Below, in pieces: positions 33,561 through 44,773 of a stretch of 64,000 bases of DNA. The notes below the pieces were generated by a model. The model did no database searches. It worked only from the letters and a program-made list of their open reading frames with translations, and was not told where the DNA came from. Source of the stretch: Erythrophleum ivorense (taxonomy: Eukaryota > Streptophyta > Magnoliopsida > Fabales > Fabaceae); NCBI GenBank assembly GCA_026724425.1, contig JAIUCV010000007.1, positions 25,372,484-25,436,483 of the forward strand, read 5' to 3'. Position numbers and translations under genes: made by a program. Each line of letters opens with the position of its first letter. The first letter of the stretch is position 1.

Positions 33561-35591
33561 TCAACTTTGACAAGAACTTGAACCAAATTTTCTCATTAGT
33601 TCTATATTTTCAGCAATAGTTGACCCAGCAGTTCCAACAAAACCAAGTGATGCACAACTGCAGACAACCTGCTCTACGTATAGAAGTATATCGGGTAATC
33701 TCTGATTGGAACAATACATTTTACCAACTTTGTTATCCGAATTTGGAACCAACCTCTGCCAGTAGTCCGCTGCCATAAGATTTTTGGCTGCCTTTTTCAC
33801 CACTTCATCATCCTCTCTCAAAAAAGAAACCTTATAATTAAGCGAATCACTAATTAAATCACCTAAGTAAGTGTCAGTCCAATTATCTCCAGGAAGATCG
33901 GTCATTAAAAAAATATTGATAGGTAGAGGGCCTTGCTGCCTTAAAGATTCTAGTTTTTGTTTCAACTCATGAAATGTAGCCTTCTGATGATTCTTGAACT
34001 GCCCATCCAATAATCTGAGCTGTGCACAAAGAAATGGTTCCTTAATGGTTTCATCTACAAACTTTTTTCCTGCGCTTGTAATTTCTGGGATGAAAGGAAG
34101 GAATTTAATCTTCTTCATCAAAGATTGAAACTTTTGGTCCTGAGCGGATTCATGGATATCAACATATAGCTGAGAACCTTTGTATGGGGCCGTGAAAAGG
34201 CTTCCAAATGCCAGCAGCGAGGCTGATTCAGCTTCCGAACCAGTACCAAGAGTCTTAAATACATCTCTCCGTCTCCTAACATATGATAGTTTTTTCTTCT
34301 TCTGCAGTTGTTCATCTGGTTGAAATGAATCTAACATCATATCCTCATCACCACTTAGGTAAGTCCACACTGTGGTTCTGCAATCTTCATTGACAGCATA
34401 TACACACTTGTCAAAACTCCCATGAAGCCCCGCTAGCAGAGATCTGCATTGCTTTAGGCTGTCAGAAAAAGAGGAGTGCAGCTTTAAATCATGTGAGCAC
34501 ACCATATTTAAATTGATACCACACCATATGGACACAAAATCCCTGAGATCAATCACTTGAATGAGAGAGGAAGAAACTAATGATGAGATGTCTATAATTT
34601 CAGCAATGGAAATATACCTGCAAGAAAACAAATAAATACTCGAGATCAATCACTTGAAAAAGGGAGGAAGAAGCTAACGATAAGATGTCCATAATTTTAG
34701 CAGACAAGATATGACCGCAAAAATGCAAAAATAAATACCTAAAATTTCATAATTTATACAAACGATGATGAGAAATTTTTTTTTTCTTACTTTTCTTTTT
34801 TCCTTTATGCCAAACATAAGAAATTTAGTTTCAAATATATATTTTGTATGTTATAGAAGACTTTTGGAAGAAAGGAAAGTCAACGCCTTAAACTAAAATT
34901 CAAAAGACAAAGGTATTTTGGCAAAGTGAAAATTATGGTATAGAACAACTTGTTGAGCATCTGTTTGTCAAAAATCATAATAGCTTGAAAAACTTGCTTC
35001 CTTCACTTCCTCTTTTCTGACAAAGCATTCTTATCAAGATACGGATGTATAAACTGCATAAATCGTTCAGTTTCAGTCATCTTTCCCAGCCAATTTCTAC
35101 AAACAAAAACACACAAACAGACTAAGAGGGAGAAAATCTACAAACCTTCCACCCTGCATGAGCTCAATGGCATGATCCCAAACAGAAATCCTAATATCCT
35201 TTGGATCCACAACGCGGAACTTTGGACAGCTACCTAGAACAACAGCATGGTGATCCAGAATTGGGGGAACAATCAAAATTCGATTCAATATCCCTGCTAT
35301 TAAAATAGCATTTTTGAACTCTGAAAGCTGATTGCTGAACCCACTGTGCGGTGCATACCATAGGAATTTCTTCCCAAGGGCTTGGGCTTGGTTAGTGCAT
35401 GGAAGGGATTGTGACTTTGAAGTTTTAAATGATACAGGGACGAGAGAATTCGGTCTCAGAGAGTAATAATAGAAGTACAAGAAGGGTAGTAGAAGGATGA
35501 TAAGAATAGACAGAGGAATAAGAGGCAATCTGTACCGAGGTTTCTTTTTGGACAACATTCCGGTTTGTGTACTGATATTGAAAATGTTCAT
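33561..35591 (-). CDS. O-fucosyltransferase family protein (two exons, 500 aa)
   Basis: Exon 1 is 35591-35146 and exon 2 is 34617-33561, joined by an intron with donor GGAAG|GTTTGT and acceptor CTTGCAG|GTATAT. The join restores G-R-Y-I-S-I-A-E in frame, and 446+1057 nt gives 500 residues plus stop. It is a plant GDP-fucose protein O-fucosyltransferase-like protein, predicted to act in the Golgi on protein or polysaccharide acceptors (acceptor unknown). A short basic cytosolic end (KKKPRYR) is followed by one membrane anchor at about residues 22-43, then the luminal domain with FLWYAPHSGFSNQLSEFKNA (about 76-95), ILIVPP and a DHHAV motif, the basic stretch KKKKLSYVRRRRDV, APFLCAQLRLLDGQ-like IKEPFLCAQLRLLDGQ, and the C-terminal CSCASLGFVGTAGSTIAE typical of this subfamily. 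An in-frame alternative start is M12. The specific Arabidopsis orthologue is not asserted. Confidence 0.92.
34642..34740 (-). pseudogene. Vestigial duplicate of the exon 2 splice-acceptor region
   Basis: This stretch of intron 1 repeats 34545-34641, which holds the 5' end of exon 2 and its acceptor ('gagatcaatcacttgaa…aaataaatac' in both). In the intronic copy the acceptor CTTGCAG|GT has become a GCGG sequence (complement of 'ccgc' at 34715-34718), so the AG is lost. The duplicated coding part also carries in-frame changes, including a stop. The tandem unit is about 97 bp. Confidence 0.8.
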
Positions 35592-36420
35592 CTAGGCACT
35601 GATAAATGCATAGGCTTCCTCGAATTACAAATAAAAAGGAAGTAACTTCTCCCTCAAATTCAATTAATGAGAACCAAAACCTATGAAGCACCAGCACTTC
35701 AACAGTGGAGTGGTATTGTATTCGATAGCTTGAATCAAATATAGGATACTACAAATTGCATATAATACCAAGTATCCTGTTGTGTGGCTCTGTGCCAGTA
35801 TCGGTGATTCTTAGGCCAAAACGAAACAAAACTCTAGTTTTCAAAGCACGCTTCAGCAGCATATTCACAATCTTCTCACCACATCAACCAGCAAGTTTTT
35901 CCTTTTCTGGAAATAAAAGTACCAATCAACAACAAGCTCAGCAGGATCAAAATTTGAGAAATAAATTAGTGCTTCAGATGTGCCACTCAGGTACCCAGAA
36001 ATTTTCTTGATTAATTTCTTTTACACTACGATTACTGCCCCCCCCCCCTCTCTGAAGAACTTTCGTAATCCAGAATTTGGGAGAGGATTGGAGCGGAGAA
36101 ACTCTTACTTGCTGTTGAAACAGAATAACAAAATTTAGCATACTAACAAAGAAACTCACTTTTTGCATTCTTAGATAATGGGTGCTAAAAATAACAGAAT
36201 TCGATGTTTGCTTAAAATACTTGCCATGGAAAGAAAAGAGCAAAAGGGGGGGGGGGGGGAATTAAAATAAAAAATAAAGGAAGAAAAAACTCACATTATC
36301 GTTCTCTCGACGATGATGGCTGATAGCTGACGAAGAAAGAGAGACACAAAACTCCTTGGTAAGAGCTAGGCGAAGTACACCGATGATTGGAAATCAGATC
36401 AAGAAACGTGAGATGAGATT
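35592..36420 (-). other. Probable 5' leader and leader intron(s) of the fucosyltransferase gene
   Basis: On the minus strand, 36420-36297 reads as a CT-rich leader (…tctctctttcttcgtcagct…) ending GATAAT|GTGAGT, a good splice donor, at about 36296. A likely acceptor is TTTATTTCCAG near 35910. This suggests a non-coding first exon and a leader intron. The intron contains an 11-C run (36038-36048) and a 14-G run (36246-36259). No protein is encoded. Confidence 0.4.
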
Positions 36421-37211
36421 CAGAATAGAAGAAAACGAAGAAGGGATCATGCCGAAGTGCCGTTTGTTTATTTCATTTTTAGGTGGGCTTCGCTTGCTTT
36501 TGGACATTTGGATTTCTGAGTCTTGTCGGTATTCGTAAAATTTGGGCTTTTCTGGTCTAAAACTTCATTTCTCATCAGTTTTTCTCCCTCCACCCGCTCA
36601 ACTGGAACAGAGACAATGATGGGCAGGGTCAAATCTATTTTTTTTTTTAATAGCTGTTGAGTATTTAAATCTCTGGGGCCGAATTAATTTCCTTAAAAAA
36701 TTTTAAAATAAATAAAATTTTTAAAGTTAAAACTCATTCACATATAAACTGTTTATATAAAATCACAATAATAAATAAAATAATTTAAACAACCATCTAT
36801 ATAATTTAAAATTCATAAAATGCTATTTAAATTATTTTTTTAATTTTTTGTATAATATTCCCTCTTGTATACATACATATATATATATATATGTATATAT
36901 AAGTACAAACAAATAAATATTTATACAATATAGGTCTAGGGTAAGATAAAGTATTATACTATTCAAACCAAGACTTACCCATTTAAAATACCTTAAAAGG
37001 TCTCCTTCCCAAAGCCAAGTGGATAAATTTTATTGACACACACATATATAGGATACGAGTATTTTGCCCATTCCCAAATTGCAACTTTATTGTTAATTTT
37101 TGGATAAATTATTTTCTCCTCTTCCCTCAAATTATACAACTCTCTCTATGTTTTAAAAAATTACAATCCCTTCCCTTAAAATCAAAAGATGTACTACACT
37201 ATTATTACTAT
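36421..37211. other. Intergenic DNA
   Basis: Probably contains the upstream promoter region of the fucosyltransferase gene at its left end. Also carries a (TA)n run near 36876-36900. No gene seen. Confidence 0.4.
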
Positions 37212-40200
37212 TATCACACCCAAAAATACGATCGTGTGGCGCCCTTATCGAATAAAAAGAAAAAATTCAATTTTCTTAATAAAATAAAAAATCGAAATCA
37301 AAATTGAAATAAGTGTAGGGTTTAAAAGTCGCCACCAAAATTTTAATTTTTTTAAAGGTAAAACTTTAAAAAAATATTTTTAATTTGAAAATGGTTTGCA
37401 AACCAGAAAATGAATCTGAGAGTCGATTGTGAGTGGGGAAGGTGTTAGACACTCCACTACACCCATTACTAAGAACGGTTACCCTAAGTTAGTTGTGTAA
37501 AAATAAAACGACCTTAATTCTATTTTAATTCTCCATAACAGATCATATGTAGAATAAGAAATAAAGGAAATAAAGGAAACAAAGTTCAAGGTAGAAAGAA
37601 GGAAAGAAATTAAAATAAAACACAAAGAAATTCAAGAATTGAAATAAAAAGGAAAGGAAAGAAATTAAAAGACAAATGTTTTATTTACAAAAGCAGACTT
37701 GACCTAGGATGAAAGTCTAGGACCTACGTACTCTTTAGGATGGATCAAAATCGACGTAGTTCGATTAGATATTGTATTTGTTAGTTTTTTTTCCTTTGTT
37801 TTATGCTTTGTTTTTGTCTTTTTTTCCTTATTTTTTCATGTTTTTGCTACTTTTCTTTAGCTTTTGTTTGATTTTTAATTTTTGATTCTTGATTTTTGAT
37901 TTTTTTTTTTGAAAAGAGAAAGAGAAAGAGAATAAAAATCATTTGGACTTTTGCAAACAAAACGAATTTGAGATTAGTTGATATGTTTTTTTTTACAAAA
38001 GACTGGATTAATTTTACTCTCCCTTCTTCTTTTTTCCCCCCTTTTTTTCTGTTTTCTTTGTCTGGTTTTCTGTTTTTGTTTTGTTTTGTATTTTTGTATT
38101 TTTTGTTTTTTTATTGGTTTTGTTAATCTTTGGTTTTTTTCCTCCCTTTTTTATTTTTTATTTTTATTTTTAGTTATATTTTGTTCTTTTTTTTCTTTTT
38201 GTTTTTATCTTTTGCCTTTGTTTTTATTTTTGTTTTATTTGTGTTGTGTTTTGTCTTGTTTGGTTTTTTCCTCTCTTTTTTTTTGCTTACTTTATTTTAT
38301 TTGTGTTTTGTTCATTTTTTTTTTATTTTTCATACATTATTTGTATTTTGTTCCGTTTTATTCTTTTTTGGTTATTTTTATTGTTATACTTTTTTTTTTG
38401 AAGAGAAAAAGAAAATAAAAATCATTTTAGAGTTTCATAAAAAAAACAAGCTTGAGATTGATTTGTATGTCTTAATTTATGAAAACTAGAATAATCTCCT
38501 TTTCTTTATCGTCTTCTCTTTTTTATTTCTATTTTTTTTAATGAATTTTTTTATTGTTTTGAAACACCTTTTTTCAATTTCTGTAAAGCATATATTAATT
38601 TTTAATTTTTATTGAATGAAAGTTGGAGAAAAGCTCTAAAGTTTAAAAAGAATTCAATTAATTTTTGTTTATCAATTTTGTTTTTTCCTTTCTATATATT
38701 TTTTTATGAAATATGTTTTTATTAAAAGAAACTTTGCGAAAGTTCATAAGTCTCAAAAAATTCAATTCTCACTTACCTTTTGTTTGGGTTTTGTTTTTTT
38801 TTTCTCTTCTTGTCTTTTGTTCTCATTTTTTATTTATTTACTCTATTTTTTCAAAAGAACAATCTTCTAAAAACTTATCTTTGAATCTCTAGAACAATAC
38901 TTTTCAAACATGTGCAAAATAACCTTTAAGAAAGGAGAAGGCAAATATTTGAAATCCAATTTTGGTAAAAAAAGCTTTTTTAACCCTTTTTTTGTGTTCT
39001 TTTTATTAAAAAAAAATTCTTTAAGGAATCATTTGTGAGGGCTATTGAAACCCAAAACTTATTACAATGTGAATTTGAAACCCAATAGGTACCAAGGAAG
39101 CTTTGGGGCCACACATGACCTATAGGCTTGTTCCTATGTGCCTGAGGGGACAAATGATCCTACATGGCTATTCTAAGAAGTAAAAATAATTGATAAAAAT
39201 AAAACCAAAATTAAAATTAAACTATTAGAAAAAAAGAAGAAGTTAAAACAAAGATAAAATTGAAATATATACAAGAGTAAGATATTCTACCAAAAGGAAA
39301 TAATATCACAACACTCAAGAGGAAAGAGAAAATATAAGAATCCCAAATCATATGTCATCTTCACATCCTTTTGGTCAGATTGATAAGTGGCCCTCATGTG
39401 TTTTCCAACAAGTTCCATGTGTTGCTCCTCTGTACAGCTTCTTGCCCTCTTAGTTTTCATCAGATCATGAGCTTCCAGGTTATGGACCTCACACAGAGCA
39501 TAATTAAAAAGCACATTAGCATAGTTTTTGTGAACTAAGAACAACCAGGGCCCCAATTTTAGAACAGAAATAATGTGGGTTAATGTTACATTCTGAAATT
39601 CCCTTTAGACCAAATTTTAAATACAAACAACCCATCGGACTTTGAACATTCCTCATATTTGATCCCATAGTGCAAATGAATTACAAAACCCTCGCTAAAC
39701 ACACTTGCATCAATCGATAAACCATGTCCTTAAAAGTAGTTTGCACCATATGAACGGGGTCAAATGACATAATTGAAAAAGAACTTCTAACATCTATAAA
39801 TTTATGGTTCTAAACATCAGACTCAACAGAATCTTAAGGAAGCATGCCAAAATTTTTCAGATTGAATACAGAGACAGAACTCATGAACATGGCATTGCAA
39901 ATGGAATTCCATCCAAGAGTGCCAACAATCCCACATTTCCTGAACATAAAATTCTCCATTGACACGAAACTTAAAATCCAACTTGTAAGATCATTTAGTC
40001 ACTTAATCTACGAAATGGCACACTCTAGATTATTAGGTAAGGCAACAGTCAAGATTTAACGCTCTATTCAAAGGATGAGGGCCCAGGGAACCAAAAGATG
40101 AAAAGCTCAATCAATTACAAAGAAATAGATAATTCAAATACTCAAAACCCTCATTCGAAAATATCCTGTATTCATATTGCACATACCCCTTTCACTGTTA

Positions 40201-42169
40201 CCCCCCCAGACTTCAAACCATACGAGGTCCAAAAAAAATAAGGCACATCCAGTCATGCAAGACGAACAGAATCAGATGGAAGATGTATAATCAAGATACA
40301 AACAAAATGAAGTGCAATTAATGATAAAATTTATCAAACAGTGCATTGGACGCACTCAACAACTAAGTATCAAACATTAGGTACAATAAAAGTGAAACAT
40401 GAGAGCAAGATTTACACTTAATCAATAGGGCAACAAAACCACAATTAGGCAACAGAGAACAAAATCAACACGAGCATCTATATTCGATCTAACCAGATGC
40501 AAAATAGATAGAAAAACAATAAAGACATTGATCAGATTTTTGGATCCCGACACATCATATCTTCCACCGAATAATTTTAACTGCTCACGGATGTCTAAAC
40601 CAAATTCTTGAGATGACGTAAATGAGAAGCAGGGAAATAATACCTCTTGGAATTTGTTGCTTTAGCAAAGTAGCCGAGGCTTTCTACAGGTTTCTATATG
40701 ATGCTCGAGCAGAAGAGAACAATTTTAGAATTCCTAAAATGTACCCTTTCAATCTTTGTTTCTCCTCCTCTTACTCCTTCCTCTCTCTTTCACTCTCGGT
40801 CTCCTCTTCCCTTGTTTTCATCTCCTCCGATGCCCTTTCAATCAGAAAAATCCTCCTCGCCTTCTCTCTCTTAGTTTCAGGCCCCCTGAATCTCTCTCGT
40901 TTTTCTCCAACCTCAAACTAACTCAGAAGCCCCTCACTCTCAGTTCTCTTTCTCGTTCTCCTTCCTTGGCTCTCTGTTTCCTCCCTCCGATCTGAAAAAG
41001 GACCCTTCCTTTTCTCTCTGCCAGTCTCCTCTGCTCTTGCGTGCATGGCTGCCGTACCCTCGCACTCTCCCTTTCTCGAATGAACCCCTCAAGACAAACT
41101 CTCACTCACCCGACTCCGACACTAGAGACTGTATTGTTTTTCTTTTCTCTCAATCCGAAAAAGAAGATCCCCATCTCTCCTTTCTCTGATCCAGAAATCC
41201 TCCCCCCCAAAAAAAACCCCGGCATCCCTTCAAGCTTCCTCTATTTATGATGGGTTTGAGAGTGAGTCTCACCTTTTCTCACGCGTCTCGCCATTTGCTC
41301 CTTGTACCGATTCGTCGTGCTTCTCTGCCCCACCAATTTGTAGCACCAACACTCACCTCCTGTACAACTTCACCCATTCGCATTCGGAAATGTTTGCGGG
41401 AGAGGGGCAGAGCCCCAAAGGGGGGGAACCAGCCGTCTAGGTTTTTTTTGTTTCCTGTCAATTCCTTTCATTTCGGGTTAGCCAAGCAGAGAGTCCGGGA
41501 TTTGTGGACTAAGCGAAATGGGCTTCCATTTTCCTTAATTGGTTCTTCCAAAATGGGCCTCCATTTTAGTTCCGTTCCCTTTTCATGGGCTCCATTCTTT
41601 GGGGCTTCTTCTTTTCATTTTTTATCCAATTTTTGAGTTGGCTTTGGGCTGAACTCCTCTTTTTTTTTGTTTGGTTTGGTTTGAGCTCTCCTAAGTTTAG
41701 TTTTAGAATATTAATCTTTCTTCTTCTTTTTTGTTTTTGTCTTGGGTTTCCTTCTTTTTTTAATATATATTATTTTGGTTTCTTTTTTTTTAGTCCTTTT
41801 TGATGATTTTTTTGTTTTTTTTTATATTTTACTTATTATTATTTTTTGGTATTTTTTATTTGCTTTTAGCCTTTTTTCTCTTTGTAGGATTTTACTTTTT
41901 TTTTAATTCATTTTTCCTTTCTTTTTTTTAAGTCTTTTTTTTATTTTTTTTATTCCATTCGCTTTGGATTTTTGTTACTCCCTCTTTGATTTTTCTTTTG
42001 TTTTAATTTTGGATTAATGGGCTTTTGCTTTATTTTTATTTTTAAGTTCTTAAACTATTTTTTTAGCTCATTAAGCTAAAAAGACCTATTAATTTTTTTT
42101 ATTTTTTATTTATTAATTTAATTTTATCATTATTTTTGGAGTATGCTCGGACAAAATACAGTGTTCACA
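37212..42169 (+). mobile_element. Long LTR-like block, possibly an Ogre/TAT-type gypsy solo LTR
   Basis: Starts TATCACACCC followed by 'gatcgtgtggcgccc' and 'taaaagtcgccaccaaaatt', and has 'ggggaaggtgttagacactc' near 37437, phrases I associate with large plant Ty3/gypsy (TAT/Ogre-like) LTRs. It ends 'atgctcggacaaaatacagt gttcaca'. Flanks are ACTAT (37207-37211) and ACTAC (42170-42174), a 4-of-5 match. Inside are a T-dominated tract (37750-38420), a more complex region (39000-40600) and a CT-rich leader-like tract (40750-41240). No pol genes. Open frames in the T-rich tract are composition artefacts. Confidence 0.4.
37750..38420 (+). repeat. Low-complexity T-rich tract
   Basis: About 650 bases dominated by T with interspersed G and C, yielding long F/L/C-rich frames without real protein character. 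Flanked on each side by a similar 'gaa(aa)gagaaagagaataaaa' phrase near 37911-37940 and 38400-38425, suggesting an internal duplication. Confidence 0.75.
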
Positions 42170-42180
42170 ACTACAGACAC

Positions 42181-44773
42181 ACAACAACAACAACAACAAC
42201 AACAATAAAAAAATCTGTTTTCACTAAGTGGGGTTAACTACATGGATCAATCGACGTCATAAACATCTATCGTAAATCATATTTTTAGACAAACCATTTA
42301 AATCTAAATCTCTCTTAATAATTTCTCCTATAGTTTTTCTTGGTCTTCCTCTACCTCTAATTATTAGATTATTCTCCATTTCATCTACTCTCCTAACTGG
42401 AGCTTCTATAGGTCTCCTCCCAACATGACTAAACCATCTAAGTTTTGATTCTACAATCTTTTTTCACAATAGGTGTGACTTTCACCTTCTCTCTAATGCA
42501 TTCATTTCTAATTTGATCTCGTCTAGTGTGTCCATTCATCTAATGCAACATTCTCATCTCTGCAACATTGAACTTATTCTCTTGTTGACTTTTTATTGCC
42601 CAATATTCAGTTCCATACAACATTGCAGGTCTTATAACTGTGCGGTAGAATTTACCTTTAAGTTTGAGTGGTACTCTTCTATCACAAATAACACCCAAAG
42701 CACTCCTCCACTCCATCCACCCCGCTTGAATCCTATGTTTTATGTCTTCTTCTATTTTTCCGTTATGTTGTATGACAAATCCAAGATATTTAAATTATGT
42801 GACTTGTGGTATAATATGTTCTCCAATTCTCACTTCTGCGCTAGAAGTGGTCTGTCTCTTACTAAACTTATACTCAATATACTCTGTTTTACTTCTACTT
42901 AAATAAAATCCATGAGTTTCCAAAGTTAATCTCCACCTCTCCAACTTCTCATTCATTTCCGCCCTCGATTCTCCAACTAAGACAATATCGTCTGCAAAAA
43001 GCATACACCGTGGCACTGGCTCTTGGATATGTTCAGTAAGCACATCCAATACTAAGGTAAAAAGATAAGGGCTCAGAGTTGACCCTTGATGTAGACCAAT
43101 AGTTATTGAAAAATTTTCTATAAGTCCACCTTTTGTTATTACACTAGTTATAGCCTTATCATACATATCTTGTATTACTTGAATATAAGTTATATGAACT
43201 CCTTTTTTCTCCAAAAGCCTTTCATAGAACCTCTCTTGGTACTCTATCATATGCTTTTTCCAAATCAATAAACACCATGTGTAAATCTCTTTGATTCTCT
43301 CGATATTTCTCCATTAATCTTCGCAACAAATATATTGCTTCCATAGTTGACCTTTCTGGCATAAAACTAAATTGATTCTCCGTAACTTGGGTCTCTTTCC
43401 TTAATCTTCGCTCAATTACTTTTTCCCATAATTTTATATTGTGGCTCATGAGTTTAATTCTTCTAGAATTTGCACAATTTTAAATGTCCCCCTTACTCTT
43501 ATAAATAGGAATTAAAGAACTTTTCCTCCACTCGTTTGGCATTCTCTTAGATCTTATAATTTCATTAAATAACTTTGTGAGCTAATTTATGCCTTTCATT
43601 CCTAAACCCTTCCATACTTCAATAGGTATATTATCCGGTCCAACTGCTCTGCCACTCTCCATTTGCTTTAATGCTTCTTTTACCTCTGCCTCACAAATTC
43701 TATGATAAAAAGTATAATTTTGATCCTCTTCTCTAGTATCTAACCTATTCGATTGCAATGAAATCTCATGACCTTCATTAAAAAGCCTATGAAAATAACT
43801 CTTCCACCGTTCTCTGATATCTTGTTCCATGACCAAGACTTTCCTTTCTTCATCTTTAATGCATTTTACTTGGTCCACATCTCTTGTCTTTCTTTCCCTA
43901 CTTTTAGCTAATTTGTAAATATTTCTTTCTTCAACTTTAGAACCTAAAGATTGGTATAACCCATTGAATGCCCTTGTTCTCGCTTCGCTCATTGCCTTCT
44001 TAGTGTCTTTCTTAGCTACTTTATATTTCTCCAAATTTTTATTACTCTTACATAATGACTACACTTTATAACATTCCCTCTTAACTTTAACCTTATCTTG
44101 TACGCTTGCATCCCACCACCAAAATTCTTTATCTCTAAGTCCAAAACCTTTTGATTCACCTAATATTTCTTTTGCCACTTTCCTAATCTCTTTAGCTATT
44201 CCATTCCACATATCGTTAGCATTTCCTTGTATTTTCCAAGATCTTTCCTCCATAATCCGTCTCTGTAAATTCTTTTCTTTATCTCTCTTTAGTTGCCACC
44301 ACTTAGTCTTTAACACCTTATTTTCGCCTTTGCTTTTTACTCTCCTTCTAACTCATACATCCATAACCAAAACTCTATGTTGAGTAGTTAAACTCTCCCC
44401 AGGTATAACTTTACAATCCATGCAAAGTTTTCTATCTGATTTCTTTATAAGAATGAAATCAATTTGAGAACAAACTCTTCCACTTTTGTACGTGATAAGA
44501 TGTTCCTCACGCTTTCTAAAACAAGTGTTAGCTAATATAAGATCGAACATCAATGAAAAGTCTAAAATAGTTTTACCCTCTGCATTTGCTTCCCCTATGC
44601 CATGTCCTCCATGAAGACCCTCGTAACCTGAAGATACCCTTCCCACATGACCATTTAGATCCTCTCCTAGAAGAATCTTTTCTCTTAATGGTATTTCTTG
44701 AACTAAACATTCTAAATCTTCCCAAAACTTTATTTTGTGATATTCTTCTAATCCTACTTGTGGTGCATAAGCG
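42181..44773 (-). mobile_element. RTE-type LINE, 3' part
   Basis: Minus-strand non-LTR retrotransposon. It ends 3' in a (TTG)n tail (seen as acaacaacaa at 42181-42207), the tail type of plant RTE LINEs, preceded by 'ccacttagtg'. It includes the rest of the endonuclease and the full reverse transcriptase, interrupted by stops and frameshifts. The upstream remainder is at 47343 to about 47930, displaced by a later insertion. Confidence 0.9.
42795..44773 (-). pseudogene. LINE ORF remnant: C-terminal endonuclease and reverse transcriptase
   Basis: Reading minus-strand from 44773: endonuclease tail with KILLGEDLNGHVG, HGIGEANAEGK and SQIDFILIK; then a linker; RT fingers/palm with GPDNIPIEVWK (about 43620), FSFMPERSTMEAIYLLR and VFIDLEKAYDRVPREVL (43222-43449), GLHQGSTLSPYLFTLVLDVL, and the catalytic FADDIVLVGES (about 43000). 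Frame breaks occur at about 44340, 44050, 43570, 43450 and 43230. The order EEP endonuclease then RT with FADD is that of RTE-clade LINEs. Not functional. Confidence 0.9.

Noticed and set aside
34618..34649. Start codon at 34649 giving a 362-residue single-exon fucosyltransferase
   Set aside because: The bases 34618-34649 belong to the intron: a CTTGCAG acceptor lies at the boundary, and joining to exon 1 restores the family sequence in frame with a membrane anchor.
37896..38489. Long open frames rich in F, L and C on the plus strand
   Set aside because: They come from a T-dominated low-complexity tract, read open in several frames at once, and have no protein-like variety.
40622..41636. Several plus-strand frames with S/L/P-rich sequence at 40.6-41.6 kb
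   Set aside because: CT-rich leader-like DNA gives such frames by composition; no start context, splice structure or domain supports a gene.
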